From JAKVAV01 sp047632755 (GTDB lineage Bacteria; Bacteroidota; Bacteroidia; Flavobacteriales_D; Cryomorphaceae): DNA of 64,000 nt. Location: the NCBI GenBank assembly GCA_047632755.1, contig JBLIDT010000007.1, forward strand, positions 62,001 through 126,000, read 5' to 3'. The stretch's first letter is position 1, and the number at the start of each line of letters is the position of its first letter. The translations under genes and the position numbers were made by a program. Under the pieces are notes generated by a model. It searched no databases and had not been told where the DNA came from. It saw only the letters and a program-made list of their open reading frames with translations. Below, piece after piece: positions 43,321-52,580 of the stretch.

Positions 43321-45554
43321 TTGATCAATATTTCAGCGCTCAAACCAGAGCTCAACTCAATGCTGACGATATAAGCTCCAGGTAACAATCTACTTATATC
43401 ATAAGTGCTCAGCAGCACGTTGCTTTGGAAAACCGTCCTGCCATCTAGGCTGTAAATGAAAAGTCTTTGAAACGCGCTTTCATTGTCATCTAGTTCTATC
43501 GTTAGTTCGCCTTCCGAAGGGTTAGGAAACATCCGAATTCCTGAGTCTTCAGAGTTTTGTCTGGATTCGATACTCAAAAAGCCGTCGCCCAAAAAGAATT
43601 CAAGCCCTCCCGTTATCAGGCCTGTGATGACTTCGGGAATACCATCGTTGTTTAAATTCACAACTACAGGCTTTGTGCTCAGCCCAGAAGGTGAGGCATT
43701 AAAGGAGCTGTAAATTTCAAAACCTTGCTCTATTTCAGCCCACTCTTCAGCAGCATTTCCTACTTGATATTGGAATATTTTACCTGACTTTGATCCTACG
43801 GCTAAGTACTTTTCATTTTCAAATTCATAAAAAAATGGTGCACTCTGCCCTTCAAAATAGGGAGGTGTTATTGTCGTATTGATTCCTCCCAACTGGTCAT
43901 TTTCCAAAGTGAAAAGTGGGCCGCTTGAATTTCCTGAGTTTCTAAAATAATTTAGGTTTCCTTCTTCTTCACCTGCGACAAGGTCTAGTTTTCCATCATT
44001 ATCGATGTCACGAATACTCGGTGTTGCTGAATTTCCGACATTATTAATTCCATTGGTCGTGGGAATAATACCGGTGTAAGTCCAGCCGCTTTCATTTTCG
44101 AAGTAATGTAAACTTCCGTTGAAAAACCCTACAACAAGATCATCGTCACCGTCATTGTCAAAATCACCAAAAGTCGGAGAAGGGTTGCTACTTGAAAAGG
44201 TAGATGATAATTCGAGCCAATCGTTATTTACGATCTGAAAAGCGGGCTCAGAAACGGTTCCTATATTTTCAAGTAAGATCAATCTGGGCTGATTCAATTC
44301 ACCTCCTGAGCTACTGCAACCGATGACTAAATCCATTAGGCCATCATTATTGTAATCTACCACAGAAGGAGAGGCATGACTCCCCCAATCCAACATTTCA
44401 TTTTGAAGAAAGGAAGAGGTCACAAAAGAAAACTCAGGAGCGCTCTCGCTACCTGAGTTGAGGTAAAGTTGAACTGATTCATAAGTGGCAGCTCCAGCTG
44501 AAGCATTGACGCTAACGATCAAATCTGAAACATTGTCTCCATCGACATCTTCGTAAAAAGCAGATGGGAAGTTATTAATACTCACTACGTCTCCGCCCAT
44601 ACTGGATGGGAAGTTGGGATCAAAATCTATGATTTGATCAGGTTCTCCTCCTTGGCTGCTGTTCTCCAAGTAAACCAAGTTATCGAAACCAATATCTCCT
44701 AAAACTAAATCCTGCAAGCCGTCACCATTGCCATCTATTGTGAGAATGGTAGAGCCGACATGTCGCAATCCAGCATTATTTCGTGGATCTACCACATTGA
44801 AAGTACATTCATTCGCAACTTCATCTGAATCAATAATAATATCATTGCTGTCATTGCCCTCAATGAACCCGCCATAGCAGCGATTGGCCAAGAAGTACTC
44901 CAGTCCACATTCACCTGAGTTATCAATTGATGAGTTCAAGTGCAATTCGATAAAACTACCCCCAACATTAAAGCTCATCACATCTAAATCGCCATCATTA
45001 TCGTAATCGAAAATTGCAGGTATATCTTGAGATGACGTATAAATATTAGTGGTGTAGGAAGTGGATCCGAAGTCGTAAAAGCTTAAGGCCGCTTCAGAAA
45101 TCAGCTCCCAAGTCAAGCTCTGATCGTTGCCTGTGTTTCTGAAAATTGCCATCGCACCACCTAGCAGGCTGTAGGTAAAAATATCTTTTTTGCCGTCACA
45201 ATCGTAATCCCGAAGCAAGGAGAAGTTTCTCATATTTGGGAAAGATGTTCTGAAATTGGAGTCATATATATAGGACTGTTCTCCGCTTATTTCTTCTCCA
45301 ATCAGAATGACAGTGCGGTTTCCTGCTCTATCGAATAAAAATATGTCATCTTCTTCGCCATCGAAGTCGGCATCGAGTTTTGATAGTTGAATGGCATTGA
45401 CCCCGCCTGTCCAAGGATTTAAAAAAGTCGAACCTCCTTCTCTTAATACCGTAACACCATTTGTTGCTTTCACAACAAACTGTCCTTTGGAGGCAAAGAC
45501 CATGGACAGGAAAAAAGAAAACAAAAATATCCGTGAGAGATATCGGGAAATCAT
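43314..45554 (-). CDS. secreted VCBS/FG-GAP beta-propeller protein with T9SS type A sorting domain
   Basis: A 746-residue secreted protein with a signal peptide (residues 1-24, FASKGQ). At least eight calcium-loop repeats of the form DxDxDGxxD follow: DADFDGEEDD, DYDCDGKKD, DYDNDGDLD, DGNGDGLQD, DVDGDNVSD, DYNNDGLMD, DFDNDGDDD and DIDNDGKLD, plus NLNNDGIPE. These are typical of integrin-like FG-GAP/VCBS propellers. The last 75 residues (IRMFPNPSEGELTIEL ... IYSLDGRTVFQSN ... GAYIVSIELSSGLS ... ILIKK) are a T9SS type A domain. Probably a surface or extracellular binding protein; the ligand is unknown. It lies between mdh (convergent) and secDF (divergent). Confidence 0.9.
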   Translation of the reverse strand: MISRYLSRIFLFSFFLSMVFASKGQFVVKATNGVTVLREGGSTFLNPWTGGVNAIQLSKLDADFDGEEDDIFLFDRAGNRTVILIGEEISGEQSYIYDSNFRTSFPNMRNFSLLRDYDCDGKKDIFTYSLLGGAMAIFRNTGNDQSLTWELISEAALSFYDFGSTSYTTNIYTSSQDIPAIFDYDNDGDLDVMSFNVGGSFIELHLNSSIDNSGECGLEYFLANRCYGGFIEGNDSNDIIIDSDEVANECTFNVVDPRNNAGLRHVGSTILTIDGNGDGLQDLVLGDIGFDNLVYLENSSQGGEPDQIIDFDPNFPSSMGGDVVSINNFPSAFYEDVDGDNVSDLIVSVNASAGAATYESVQLYLNSGSESAPEFSFVTSSFLQNEMLDWGSHASPSVVDYNNDGLMDLVIGCSSSGGELNQPRLILLENIGTVSEPAFQIVNNDWLELSSTFSSSNPSPTFGDFDNDGDDDLVVGFFNGSLHYFENESGWTYTGIIPTTNGINNVGNSATPSIRDIDNDGKLDLVAGEEEGNLNYFRNSGNSSGPLFTLENDQLGGINTTITPPYFEGQSAPFFYEFENEKYLAVGSKSGKIFQYQVGNAAEEWAEIEQGFEIYSSFNASPSGLSTKPVVVNLNNDGIPEVITGLITGGLEFFLGDGFLSIESRQNSEDSGIRMFPNPSEGELTIELDDNESAFQRLFIYSLDGRTVFQSNVLLSTYDISRLLPGAYIVSIELSSGLSAEILIKK

Positions 45555-45648
45555 AAAATTTCAATTAAATTAATTTGAGCGCGCACCACCAGAATACAGT
45601 TTTCTCCTCCAATGCCCTATTTTTTCGGCACCTGCGAGAATTACCTGA

Positions 45649-45679
45649 TTGGGAAATTATGCATTTAAGTCTATATTTG
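45649..45679 (+). promoter_or_regulatory. promoter of secDF
   Basis: TTG at 45649-45651, a 20-base spacer and TATATTTG at 45672-45679 match the Bacteroidota consensus exactly. The ATG follows 31 bases later. Confidence 0.65.
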
Positions 45680-45710
45680 CCGCTCGATAAAAAATCGCAA
45701 AACTTGACCT

Positions 45711-48700
45711 ATGCAAAATAAAGGCGCTATCTGGCTGTTTACTATATTGTTAACTATAGCCTGCCTCTATCAGATTTCGTTCTCATTTGTTACCTCTGCT
45801 TTTGAAAAAAAGGCGGAAGAGTATGCCGTAGTCAAAGTTGATTCGGTTCGAGAAGCACAAAATGGAGAACTCGATCTTCTTGAAGGAACTTTACTCCAGG
45901 ATGACTTTAAATCAGAGTTTCTCAGTAAAAATGCCAACCAGGAGATATACCCTGTTTTTGGTTACACCTACCAAGAGTCCAAGGAAAAGCAGATCAATCT
46001 TGGTTTGGATTTGGCTGGAGGTATGAGTGTTACTTTGGAAGTTTCCATTCCAGACCTCATTATCAACTTGAGCAATAACATACGGAATGAGGATCTTCTG
46101 AAAGCGGTTCAGGCTGCTAAGGAAGAGCAGAAGGATTCACAGGATGACTTCGTTACCCTTTTTGGTGAATCATGGGAGGAGATGTATCCAGATGTGTTAA
46201 TGGCTACTGTTTTTCACAGCAGAGATAATAAAGACCGTTTTCCAAGGGAAGCTTCAAACGAAGAAATTCTCGAGATTCTTACTGAAGAAGCTCAAGTTGC
46301 TATAAACAACACTGAGAAGATCATCCGAACGCGTATCGATAAATTCGGTGTTACTTCACCTACCATCCAAAAACAGCAATTTTCTGGAAGAATTTTGGTG
46401 GAGTTACCGGGTGTTAGCGACAAAGAACGGGTGCGAAAGCAACTTAAAAGTACCGCTAATCTCGAATTTTGGAATACCTACGAAAGTGCTGAAATCCTCG
46501 GTTTCTTGGATCAAGCAAATTCTGCGCTAAGCAAAAAGTACTACCCTGAGTTCGGTTTAGAAGACGACAGTCTTCTAAATGATTCTGATTCGACCTCTTC
46601 TTCAGAGGGAGATGACATTGCCGCTACCGACTCTTCTGACGTAACGACTGAAGACGACCTGTTGGGACTTTCAGACAACGATTCGACTGGAGTCGCTGGG
46701 GAGCCACTTGAAGAGTTGAGCGACACAGAGCGTTTGAAAGCCATTCCTCTCTTTTCAAAATTAAGTCCTGCTTTTGATCCTCAAACAGGTCAAGCTATGA
46801 CGGGTCCCGTTGTTGGGTTTGCTGAAATTTCAGATACCTCTGAGGTGAATCAAATGCTCAGTGAACCAGAAGTGCAAGAGTTGTTGCCACGTGATTTGAG
46901 ATTGCTTTGGGCTTCTGAGCCTTCGGCAAGGTTCAATAATTTGATGCGGCTTTATGCCATCAAGGCGGACACGAGAGATGGCAAAGCTCCATTAGATGGT
47001 TCGGTAATCGTTGATGCTTCACAGCAGTATGACCTCGGAGGAAATGTTGAAGTGGAAATGGTTATGAATAGCCAAGGAGCGCGTACCTGGAAAGAAATCA
47101 CTGCTGAGGCAGCTTCTCAAGAGCCAAAACGAAGCGTAGCAGTTGTCCTTGACAACTATGTCTTTACTGCTCCTGTAGTACAAGGAGAGATTCCTACTGG
47201 ACGTTCTTCTATCAGTATTGGTACTGGCACAAGAAATGAGCAAATTCAAGAAGCACTCGATTTATCTAACTTGCTAAAAGCAGGTGCGCTTCCAGCTCCT
47301 GCCAACATTGTTGATGAGAGTATCGTAGGTCCTTCATTGGGTCAAGAAAATATTAACGATGGTCTGAAGTCATTTATCATTGCCTTGGTCTGTGTGTTAT
47401 TCTACATGTTCTTTTACTACAAAGGAGCAGGTATTGTATCAGACATAGCTTTGGTTGCAAACTTATTCTTCCTCATTGGAGCGCTTGCTTCAATTCAGGC
47501 AGCACTTACACTTCCTGGCATCGCAGGTATCGTCCTAACCATTGGTATGGCAGTTGATGCAAACGTGCTTATTTACGAACGTATTCGAGAGGAACTTCGG
47601 CATGGGAAGGGTACTAAAGCCGCAATAAAAGAAGGGTATCAAAAAGCATATTCAGCTATTATTGATGCGAACTTAACAACATTACTTACGGCTATTGTTC
47701 TTGTTACTTTGGGTACAGGGCCAATCAAAGGTTTTGCTACGGTTTTGATCATCGGTATATTTACATCGCTCTTTTCAGCGATATTCATTACTCGATTGAT
47801 TTTCGAGAGCCGACTTTCGAATTCTAAGCCTGTTACTTTCTTTATGGGATGGTCAAAGAATATTTTGGTCAATGCCAATTTCCAGTTCATTAGCAAGCGG
47901 AAGATCTCTTATACGATATCATTGTTCTTGATCATCGTTGGAGTCGTGAGCATGGCGACCCGTGGTCTCAACTTGGGAGTAGATTTTACAGGAGGTAGAA
48001 CGTATACCGTTCGTTTTGATCAAACGGAAGATCTAGATAAGGTTAGGACAACTTTGGCTTCTACATTCGTAAATGATGAAGGAAATCAAATGCAGCCTGA
48101 GGTGAAAACGTATGGTGCTGCGAATCAAGTTAAGATCACAACGAAATTCTTAGTAGACAATGACAGTCAAGATGCGGATCAAAGAGTAGAGGATGCCCTC
48201 AACGCAGGTCTGGCTGAGCTAGGGGTGGGGTATTCCATAGAAGAATCAAGAAAGGTTGATCCTTCTATTTCGGATGACTTCCAAACTTCTTCTACCTCTG
48301 CTGTGATTTTCTCATTGATTATCATCTTTGCTTATATCGTTTTCCGATTTAAGAAATGGCAATACGGTGTTGGTGCTATTACGGCTATGTTCCACGATGT
48401 ATTCGTGGTATTGGGAATATTCTCATTAGGTCATGGATGGCTTCCATTCTCCTTGGAAATTGATCAGGCCTTCATTGCGGCCATACTGACGGTTGTGGGT
48501 TATTCCATTAACGATACGGTAATTGTATTTGACAGAATCAGAGAGTACATGTCTGACCACAGAAAAGAGGGAATGGCAAGTGTTGTCAATAAAGCACTAA
48601 ACAGCACGCTTACTAGAACATTGAATACGTCGATGACGACCTTCGTTGTTCTCTTGATCATCTTCATCTTTGGTGGAGAGTCTATTCGAGGCTTTATCTT

Positions 48701-48836
48701 TGCTTTGATGCTAGGTGTGCTTGTAGGAACTTATTCTTCGCTGTACATCGCTTCTCCTATTGTGGTTGACCTTACTGATAAGACAGGTACTTCACTAGAG
48801 GAGAAAAAAGAAGAAAAAGTGGTTCTGACTGCTTAA
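45711..48836 (+). CDS. secDF: protein translocase subunit SecDF (fused)
   Basis: SecDF uses the proton gradient to pull proteins through SecYEG at the periplasmic side. This 1041-residue fusion has the SecD part, with N-terminal helix at residues 7-28, the periplasmic P1 domain and six-helix transmembrane half with VGMAVDANVLIYERIREEL near 610. The SecF part follows, with GLNLGVDFTGGRTYTVRF near 750 and VGYSINDTVIVFDRIREYM near 930. The conserved Asp residues of the proton path are in place. P1 contains an acidic Ser/Asp-rich insert (about 285-345). It ends with a strong terminator. tatA lies downstream but is probably separately transcribed. Confidence 0.97.
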   Translation: MQNKGAIWLFTILLTIACLYQISFSFVTSAFEKKAEEYAVVKVDSVREAQNGELDLLEGTLLQDDFKSEFLSKNANQEIYPVFGYTYQESKEKQINLGLDLAGGMSVTLEVSIPDLIINLSNNIRNEDLLKAVQAAKEEQKDSQDDFVTLFGESWEEMYPDVLMATVFHSRDNKDRFPREASNEEILEILTEEAQVAINNTEKIIRTRIDKFGVTSPTIQKQQFSGRILVELPGVSDKERVRKQLKSTANLEFWNTYESAEILGFLDQANSALSKKYYPEFGLEDDSLLNDSDSTSSSEGDDIAATDSSDVTTEDDLLGLSDNDSTGVAGEPLEELSDTERLKAIPLFSKLSPAFDPQTGQAMTGPVVGFAEISDTSEVNQMLSEPEVQELLPRDLRLLWASEPSARFNNLMRLYAIKADTRDGKAPLDGSVIVDASQQYDLGGNVEVEMVMNSQGARTWKEITAEAASQEPKRSVAVVLDNYVFTAPVVQGEIPTGRSSISIGTGTRNEQIQEALDLSNLLKAGALPAPANIVDESIVGPSLGQENINDGLKSFIIALVCVLFYMFFYYKGAGIVSDIALVANLFFLIGALASIQAALTLPGIAGIVLTIGMAVDANVLIYERIREELRHGKGTKAAIKEGYQKAYSAIIDANLTTLLTAIVLVTLGTGPIKGFATVLIIGIFTSLFSAIFITRLIFESRLSNSKPVTFFMGWSKNILVNANFQFISKRKISYTISLFLIIVGVVSMATRGLNLGVDFTGGRTYTVRFDQTEDLDKVRTTLASTFVNDEGNQMQPEVKTYGAANQVKITTKFLVDNDSQDADQRVEDALNAGLAELGVGYSIEESRKVDPSISDDFQTSSTSAVIFSLIIIFAYIVFRFKKWQYGVGAITAMFHDVFVVLGIFSLGHGWLPFSLEIDQAFIAAILTVVGYSINDTVIVFDRIREYMSDHRKEGMASVVNKALNSTLTRTLNTSMTTFVVLLIIFIFGGESIRGFIFALMLGVLVGTYSSLYIASPIVVDLTDKTGTSLEEKKEEKVVLTA

Positions 48837-48856
48837 TCAACTTAATTGAAAATAGG

Positions 48857-48882
48857 AAAGAGGGGCGGATGCCCCTCTTTTT
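48857..48882 (+). terminator. Rho-independent terminator after secDF
   Basis: AAAGAGGGGC-GGAT-GCCCCTCTTT is a perfect 10-base-pair stem with a 4-base loop, running into TTTTTG. It starts 20 bases after the secDF stop. It lies inside an upstream extension of the tatA frame, so it also fixes the tatA start at 48924. Confidence 0.9.
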
Positions 48883-48923
48883 GTTTTGCCTCAATTCGTC
48901 ACCTTTCACTTACATTTGCGCAC

Positions 48924-49193
48924 ATGAATTTGCTCAGTGTTTTATTAATAGGAATTAGCGGGGGAGAAATTATTGTCGTCTTTCTGTTTATTCTGATTTT
49001 CTTCGGATCAGATAAGATTCCTGGATTTGCTAGAACAATGGGCCGAACCATTCGGCAGGTGAAGGATGCCACAGGTGATATTCAGAGAGATATCCAAAAT
49101 TCTGTCAAGGACGTGAAGGATGAGGCTAAGAAGGCTGAAACTTCTGTTCGGAGCACACTGGATCAAATGCACAAAGACGATAAAAAGGATTAG
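48924..49193 (+). CDS. tatA: twin-arginine translocase subunit TatA
   Basis: TatA forms the pore of the Tat system, which exports folded proteins. From the ATG at 48924 it has 89 residues: one membrane helix after GGEIIVVFLFILIFFGSDKI (FG hinge and proline-containing amphipathic start, GFARTMGRTIRQ) and a charged coiled C-terminal tail, the standard layout. The frame is open back to 48846 but that extension runs through the secDF terminator. tatC is not in the window. It abuts the following exchanger gene with no spacer, so the two are co-transcribed. Confidence 0.9.
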   Translation: MNLLSVLLIGISGGEIIVVFLFILIFFGSDKIPGFARTMGRTIRQVKDATGDIQRDIQNSVKDVKDEAKKAETSVRSTLDQMHKDDKKD

Positions 49194-50138
49194 ATGGAAT
49201 TTATCCAGATAGTTGCAGGTCTATTACTATTGGTTTTAGGCGGTGATTATTTAGTAAAGGGAGCTTCTGGGATTGCACTTAAGATGGACATTCCACCCAT
49301 GTTGGTTGGGATGACAGTAGTAGCCCTTGGTACTTCTTCACCCGAACTTGTCGTAAGCTTGAAAGCTGCTTTGGATGGAAAGCCCGATATCTCAGTAGGA
49401 AATGTCGTGGGTTCCAACATCGCCAACGTTGCCCTCATCCTTGGAATTACAACCATTATTTTCCCAATGGCAATCCAGAAGCGGGCTCTTAAGGTCGACT
49501 GGCTCGTGATGATGGTAGCCAGCCTCCTATTTTATCTCTTTGCGCTTGACGGTGGCTTTTCTCGATTTGAGGGAGGGCTGTTCGTCTCATTATTAGGCAT
49601 CTTTATTGGTGTAAGCTTCTATCAAGCAAAGAAGAACAAAACAGATGTTTTGAACGAAAGTGATGTGCTCAAACCCGAAACGGGTCGAAAATGGGGGGTC
49701 TTGGTTTTGTTTGTTGCTCTGGGAACCGTAGGATTGCTTTTAGGTGCACAGTGGTTTTTGTTGGGAGCAGAATCCATAGCGCGAAACTTCGGAGTCTCCG
49801 ATCGGGTTATCGCCATTACCTTGGTTGCCTTTGGCACTAGCGTGCCCGAGCTCGCCGCATCCATCGTTGCAGCTTTTAAAAAGGAGACGGATATTTCATT
49901 GGGAAATATTGTCGGCTCAAACTTGTTTAACCTTTTTGCCATCATTGGAATTACCTCAATCGTTACTCCGATTCGAGTGGCCCCTGAAATTTTATCTAAT
50001 GATATTTTCTGGATGTTGGGAACCTCATTTGCCATTTTACCTCTGGCATTATTAAAGATGCGTTTGGGTCGAATTGACGGAATTATTTTTCTGTCGACCT
50101 ATGTGTTGTTTGTCTATTTTCTTCTGTCGACCCTATAA
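49194..50138 (+). CDS. calcium/sodium antiporter (CaCA family)
   Basis: A 314-residue inner-membrane cation exchanger with about ten membrane helices and the two inverted alpha-repeats of the CaCA superfamily. The first has VALGTSSPELVVSLKAAL (about 42-59) and VGNVVGSNIANVALILG (about 67-83). The second has VAFGTSVPELAASIVAAF (about 209-226) and LGNIVGSNLFNLFAIIG (about 235-251). It resembles YrbG-type Na+/Ca2+ exchangers, which have no large cytoplasmic loop. The ion specificity (Ca2+ or another divalent, K+ dependence) cannot be read. It starts directly after the tatA stop. Confidence 0.93.
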   Translation: MEFIQIVAGLLLLVLGGDYLVKGASGIALKMDIPPMLVGMTVVALGTSSPELVVSLKAALDGKPDISVGNVVGSNIANVALILGITTIIFPMAIQKRALKVDWLVMMVASLLFYLFALDGGFSRFEGGLFVSLLGIFIGVSFYQAKKNKTDVLNESDVLKPETGRKWGVLVLFVALGTVGLLLGAQWFLLGAESIARNFGVSDRVIAITLVAFGTSVPELAASIVAAFKKETDISLGNIVGSNLFNLFAIIGITSIVTPIRVAPEILSNDIFWMLGTSFAILPLALLKMRLGRIDGIIFLSTYVLFVYFLLSTL

Positions 50139-50250
50139 AAACACCCATCCTTCAGCATTATTCTATCTTTTATTTCGGTAGTACCCCAAAAAAAATGGGG
50201 GTGTTGACAATTTGTTAGCTTTTTTATGTCGGTTACCTGATGGTAAAAAT

Positions 50251-50258
50251 TAATTTTG
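50251..50258 (+). promoter_or_regulatory. putative -7 element of glnN
   Basis: TAATTTTG matches TAnnTTTG, 24 bases before the glnN ATG. A CCCC-A8-T-GGGG hairpin-like segment (50183-50199) precedes it and may terminate the exchanger transcript or bind a regulator; no T tract follows it. Confidence 0.4.
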
Positions 50259-50281
50259 GCGAATAATTTCAAAAAACCACC

Positions 50282-52471
50282 ATGGCAACTTTTAGATTTA
50301 AAGCATTAGAAGATGTATTGGGCAGAAAAGCTCTAACACATCAAGCCCCTTCAGACAAGATTTCTGACTATTTTGGTAAGAACGTTTTTAACATGAATCG
50401 CATGCGCGAACATGTGTCTGAGCAAGCCATGAAGGCTCTGATGGTTGCAATGGATACAGGCTCGCGAATCCCAAGAAGTCTTGCAGATCAGGTTGCTCTT
50501 GCCATGAAAGATTGGGCGATCGACAATGGTGCCACTCATTACACTCACTGGTTTCAGCCATTAACAGGGTCTACTGCAGAAAAGCACGACTCTTTCTTTA
50601 CTCCATTGGAAAATGGACATTCCATGGAACGTTTCTCTGGTACTAATTTGGTGCAGCAAGAACCTGACGCTTCCTCTTTTCCGAATGGAGGAATTCGAAA
50701 TACATTCGAAGCTCGAGGCTACACAGCATGGGATCCGTCTTCACCCGCTTTCATTATTGGAAAGACTCTCTGTGTTCCAACAATCTTTATAGCCTACACA
50801 GGTGAAGCGCTCGACAATAAGATGCCGCTTCTCAAATCAGTTCATGCCATTGACAAAGCTGCCGTGAGAGTTTGCAAGTACTTTGACAAGAATGTGAATA
50901 GAGTAATGACCACTCTTGGTTGGGAACAAGAGTATTTCTTAATTGACAGTGCACTATATAATGCGCGTCCAGATATTCAATTTACGGGTAGAGCACTTTT
51001 CGGGCATAACCCAGCGAAAGGGCAACAACTCGATGATCACTATTTTGGAACCATTCCTGAAAGAGTTCACGCCTTCATGCGTGATTTTGAAATGGAGTCT
51101 CACCTATTGGGCATACCTGTTACCACAAGGCACAATGAAGTAGCTCCGAATCAGTTTGAAGCTGCTCCAATGTTTGAAGAGGTAAACCTCTCAAACGATC
51201 ACAACCTTCTTTTTATGGATATCTTAGAGAAGGTGGCACAGAAGCACCACTTTAGGGTACTTCTTCACGAGAAGCCCTTTGCAGGGCTAAATGGTAGCGG
51301 AAAACACAACAACTGGAGTTTGGCTACGGACACTGGTGTGAACTTACTTGCGCCGGGTAAGAATCCAAAGTCGAACATGCAATTTTTGACTTTTTTAATT
51401 AATACCATCAAAGCCATTGCTGACAATGCCGACGTGCTGAGAGCAACAATTGCAACGGCAGGAAATGAACACCGCCTTGGTGCGAATGAAGCGCCACCAG
51501 CCATTATTTCTGTCTTCATTGGTTCGCAGTTGACACGGCTTCTAGATGATCTTGAAAAAAGTATCAAGGCTGGAAAAATGACTCCCGACGACAAGACTCA
51601 ACTGAAGTTGAACATCGGGAAAATTCCCGAGATACTTTTAGACAATACTGATCGAAACAGAACTTCACCATTCGCTTTTACAGGAAATAAATTTGAATTC
51701 CGTGCGGTTGGCTCAACCGCTAATTGTGGAGTTCCTATGACTGGATTGAATGCAATCGTTGCAAAGCAGCTCGATCTCTTCGCCAATGAAGTGGATGCTG
51801 CTATCAAAAACGGTGTAAAGAGGGATGAGGCCATTTTGAAGGAGCTTCAGAAATTGATTACGGCCTCTAAGCAAATTAGATTCGAAGGAAACGGCTACGG
51901 TGATGAATGGGTAAAAGAAGCTAAAAAGCGAGGTCTAGCAAACGTCAAGGATGCGCCAAGAGCTCTCCTGGCTCTTAAGAGCAAAAAAGTAAAAGACCTT
52001 TACGGAGAGTTGGGTATCCTCACCGAGCGAGAATTAGAAGCGAGAGTCGAGATTGAATTGGAGAAGTATCAAATGCAAATCCAGATTGAATCTCGTATGT
52101 GCGGAGAGGTGGCAAACAATTACATCCTTCCTGCGGCTTTGAGGTATCAAAAAATGTTGACCGACAATGTGAAGGGAATAATGGATGTTCTTCCAAAAGA
52201 TGATGCGGAAAAATCGTCCAAAGTTCAGATAGGCCTTATTAAAGAAATTTCTGAACGGGTAGAAGTGATCAAGACGTCGATTGATGAAATGATTGAAGAA
52301 AGAAAAAAGGCCAACAATATAGAAGATGCTGAAAAGAAAGCAGAGGCGTATTGCGATAAGGTTAAGCCATTTATGGGCGTAATAAGGTATCATGCTGACA
52401 AGCTAGAACTCATCGTCGACGATGAGATGTGGCCCTTGCCAAAACTCAGAGAAATACTCTTTACTAAATGA
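50282..52471 (+). CDS. glnN: glutamine synthetase type III
   Basis: Glutamine synthetase makes glutamine from glutamate, ammonia and ATP. At 729 residues it is the long type III form found in Bacteroidota and cyanobacteria. The N-terminal type III signature region (ATFRFKALEDVLGRKAL) is present. The catalytic core includes THYTHWFQPLTGSTAEKHD (about 95-113), MTTLGWEQEYFLID (about 207-220, metal-binding Glu), TRHNEVAPNQFEAAPMFEE (about 281-299), GLNGSGKHNNWS (about 337-348, ATP/His site) and the AGNEHRLGANEAPPAI segment. It is a single-gene unit with its own -7 box and a strong terminator. Confidence 0.97.
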   Translation: MATFRFKALEDVLGRKALTHQAPSDKISDYFGKNVFNMNRMREHVSEQAMKALMVAMDTGSRIPRSLADQVALAMKDWAIDNGATHYTHWFQPLTGSTAEKHDSFFTPLENGHSMERFSGTNLVQQEPDASSFPNGGIRNTFEARGYTAWDPSSPAFIIGKTLCVPTIFIAYTGEALDNKMPLLKSVHAIDKAAVRVCKYFDKNVNRVMTTLGWEQEYFLIDSALYNARPDIQFTGRALFGHNPAKGQQLDDHYFGTIPERVHAFMRDFEMESHLLGIPVTTRHNEVAPNQFEAAPMFEEVNLSNDHNLLFMDILEKVAQKHHFRVLLHEKPFAGLNGSGKHNNWSLATDTGVNLLAPGKNPKSNMQFLTFLINTIKAIADNADVLRATIATAGNEHRLGANEAPPAIISVFIGSQLTRLLDDLEKSIKAGKMTPDDKTQLKLNIGKIPEILLDNTDRNRTSPFAFTGNKFEFRAVGSTANCGVPMTGLNAIVAKQLDLFANEVDAAIKNGVKRDEAILKELQKLITASKQIRFEGNGYGDEWVKEAKKRGLANVKDAPRALLALKSKKVKDLYGELGILTERELEARVEIELEKYQMQIQIESRMCGEVANNYILPAALRYQKMLTDNVKGIMDVLPKDDAEKSSKVQIGLIKEISERVEVIKTSIDEMIEERKKANNIEDAEKKAEAYCDKVKPFMGVIRYHADKLELIVDDEMWPLPKLREILFTK

Positions 52472-52476
52472 TTTTA

Positions 52477-52505
52477 AAAGGCTCCTTCGGGAGTCTTTTT
52501 TTTTT
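52477..52505 (+). terminator. Rho-independent terminator after glnN
   Basis: AAAGGCTCC-TTCG-GGAGTCTTT forms a 9-base-pair stem with one G-T pair and a stable C(TTCG)G tetraloop, followed by ten T. It begins 6 bases after the stop. Confidence 0.9.
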
Positions 52506-52580
52506 GGACTTCAATAGTCTTGCTCTTCCTTTTAGGCTCGTTTGTAGGAAATAATTATTTTCGGGCATTCTTTTCACTAC

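Noticed and set aside
48846..48923. Longer tatA start
   Set aside because: The extension crosses the secDF terminator hairpin and precedes a standard TatA N-terminus.
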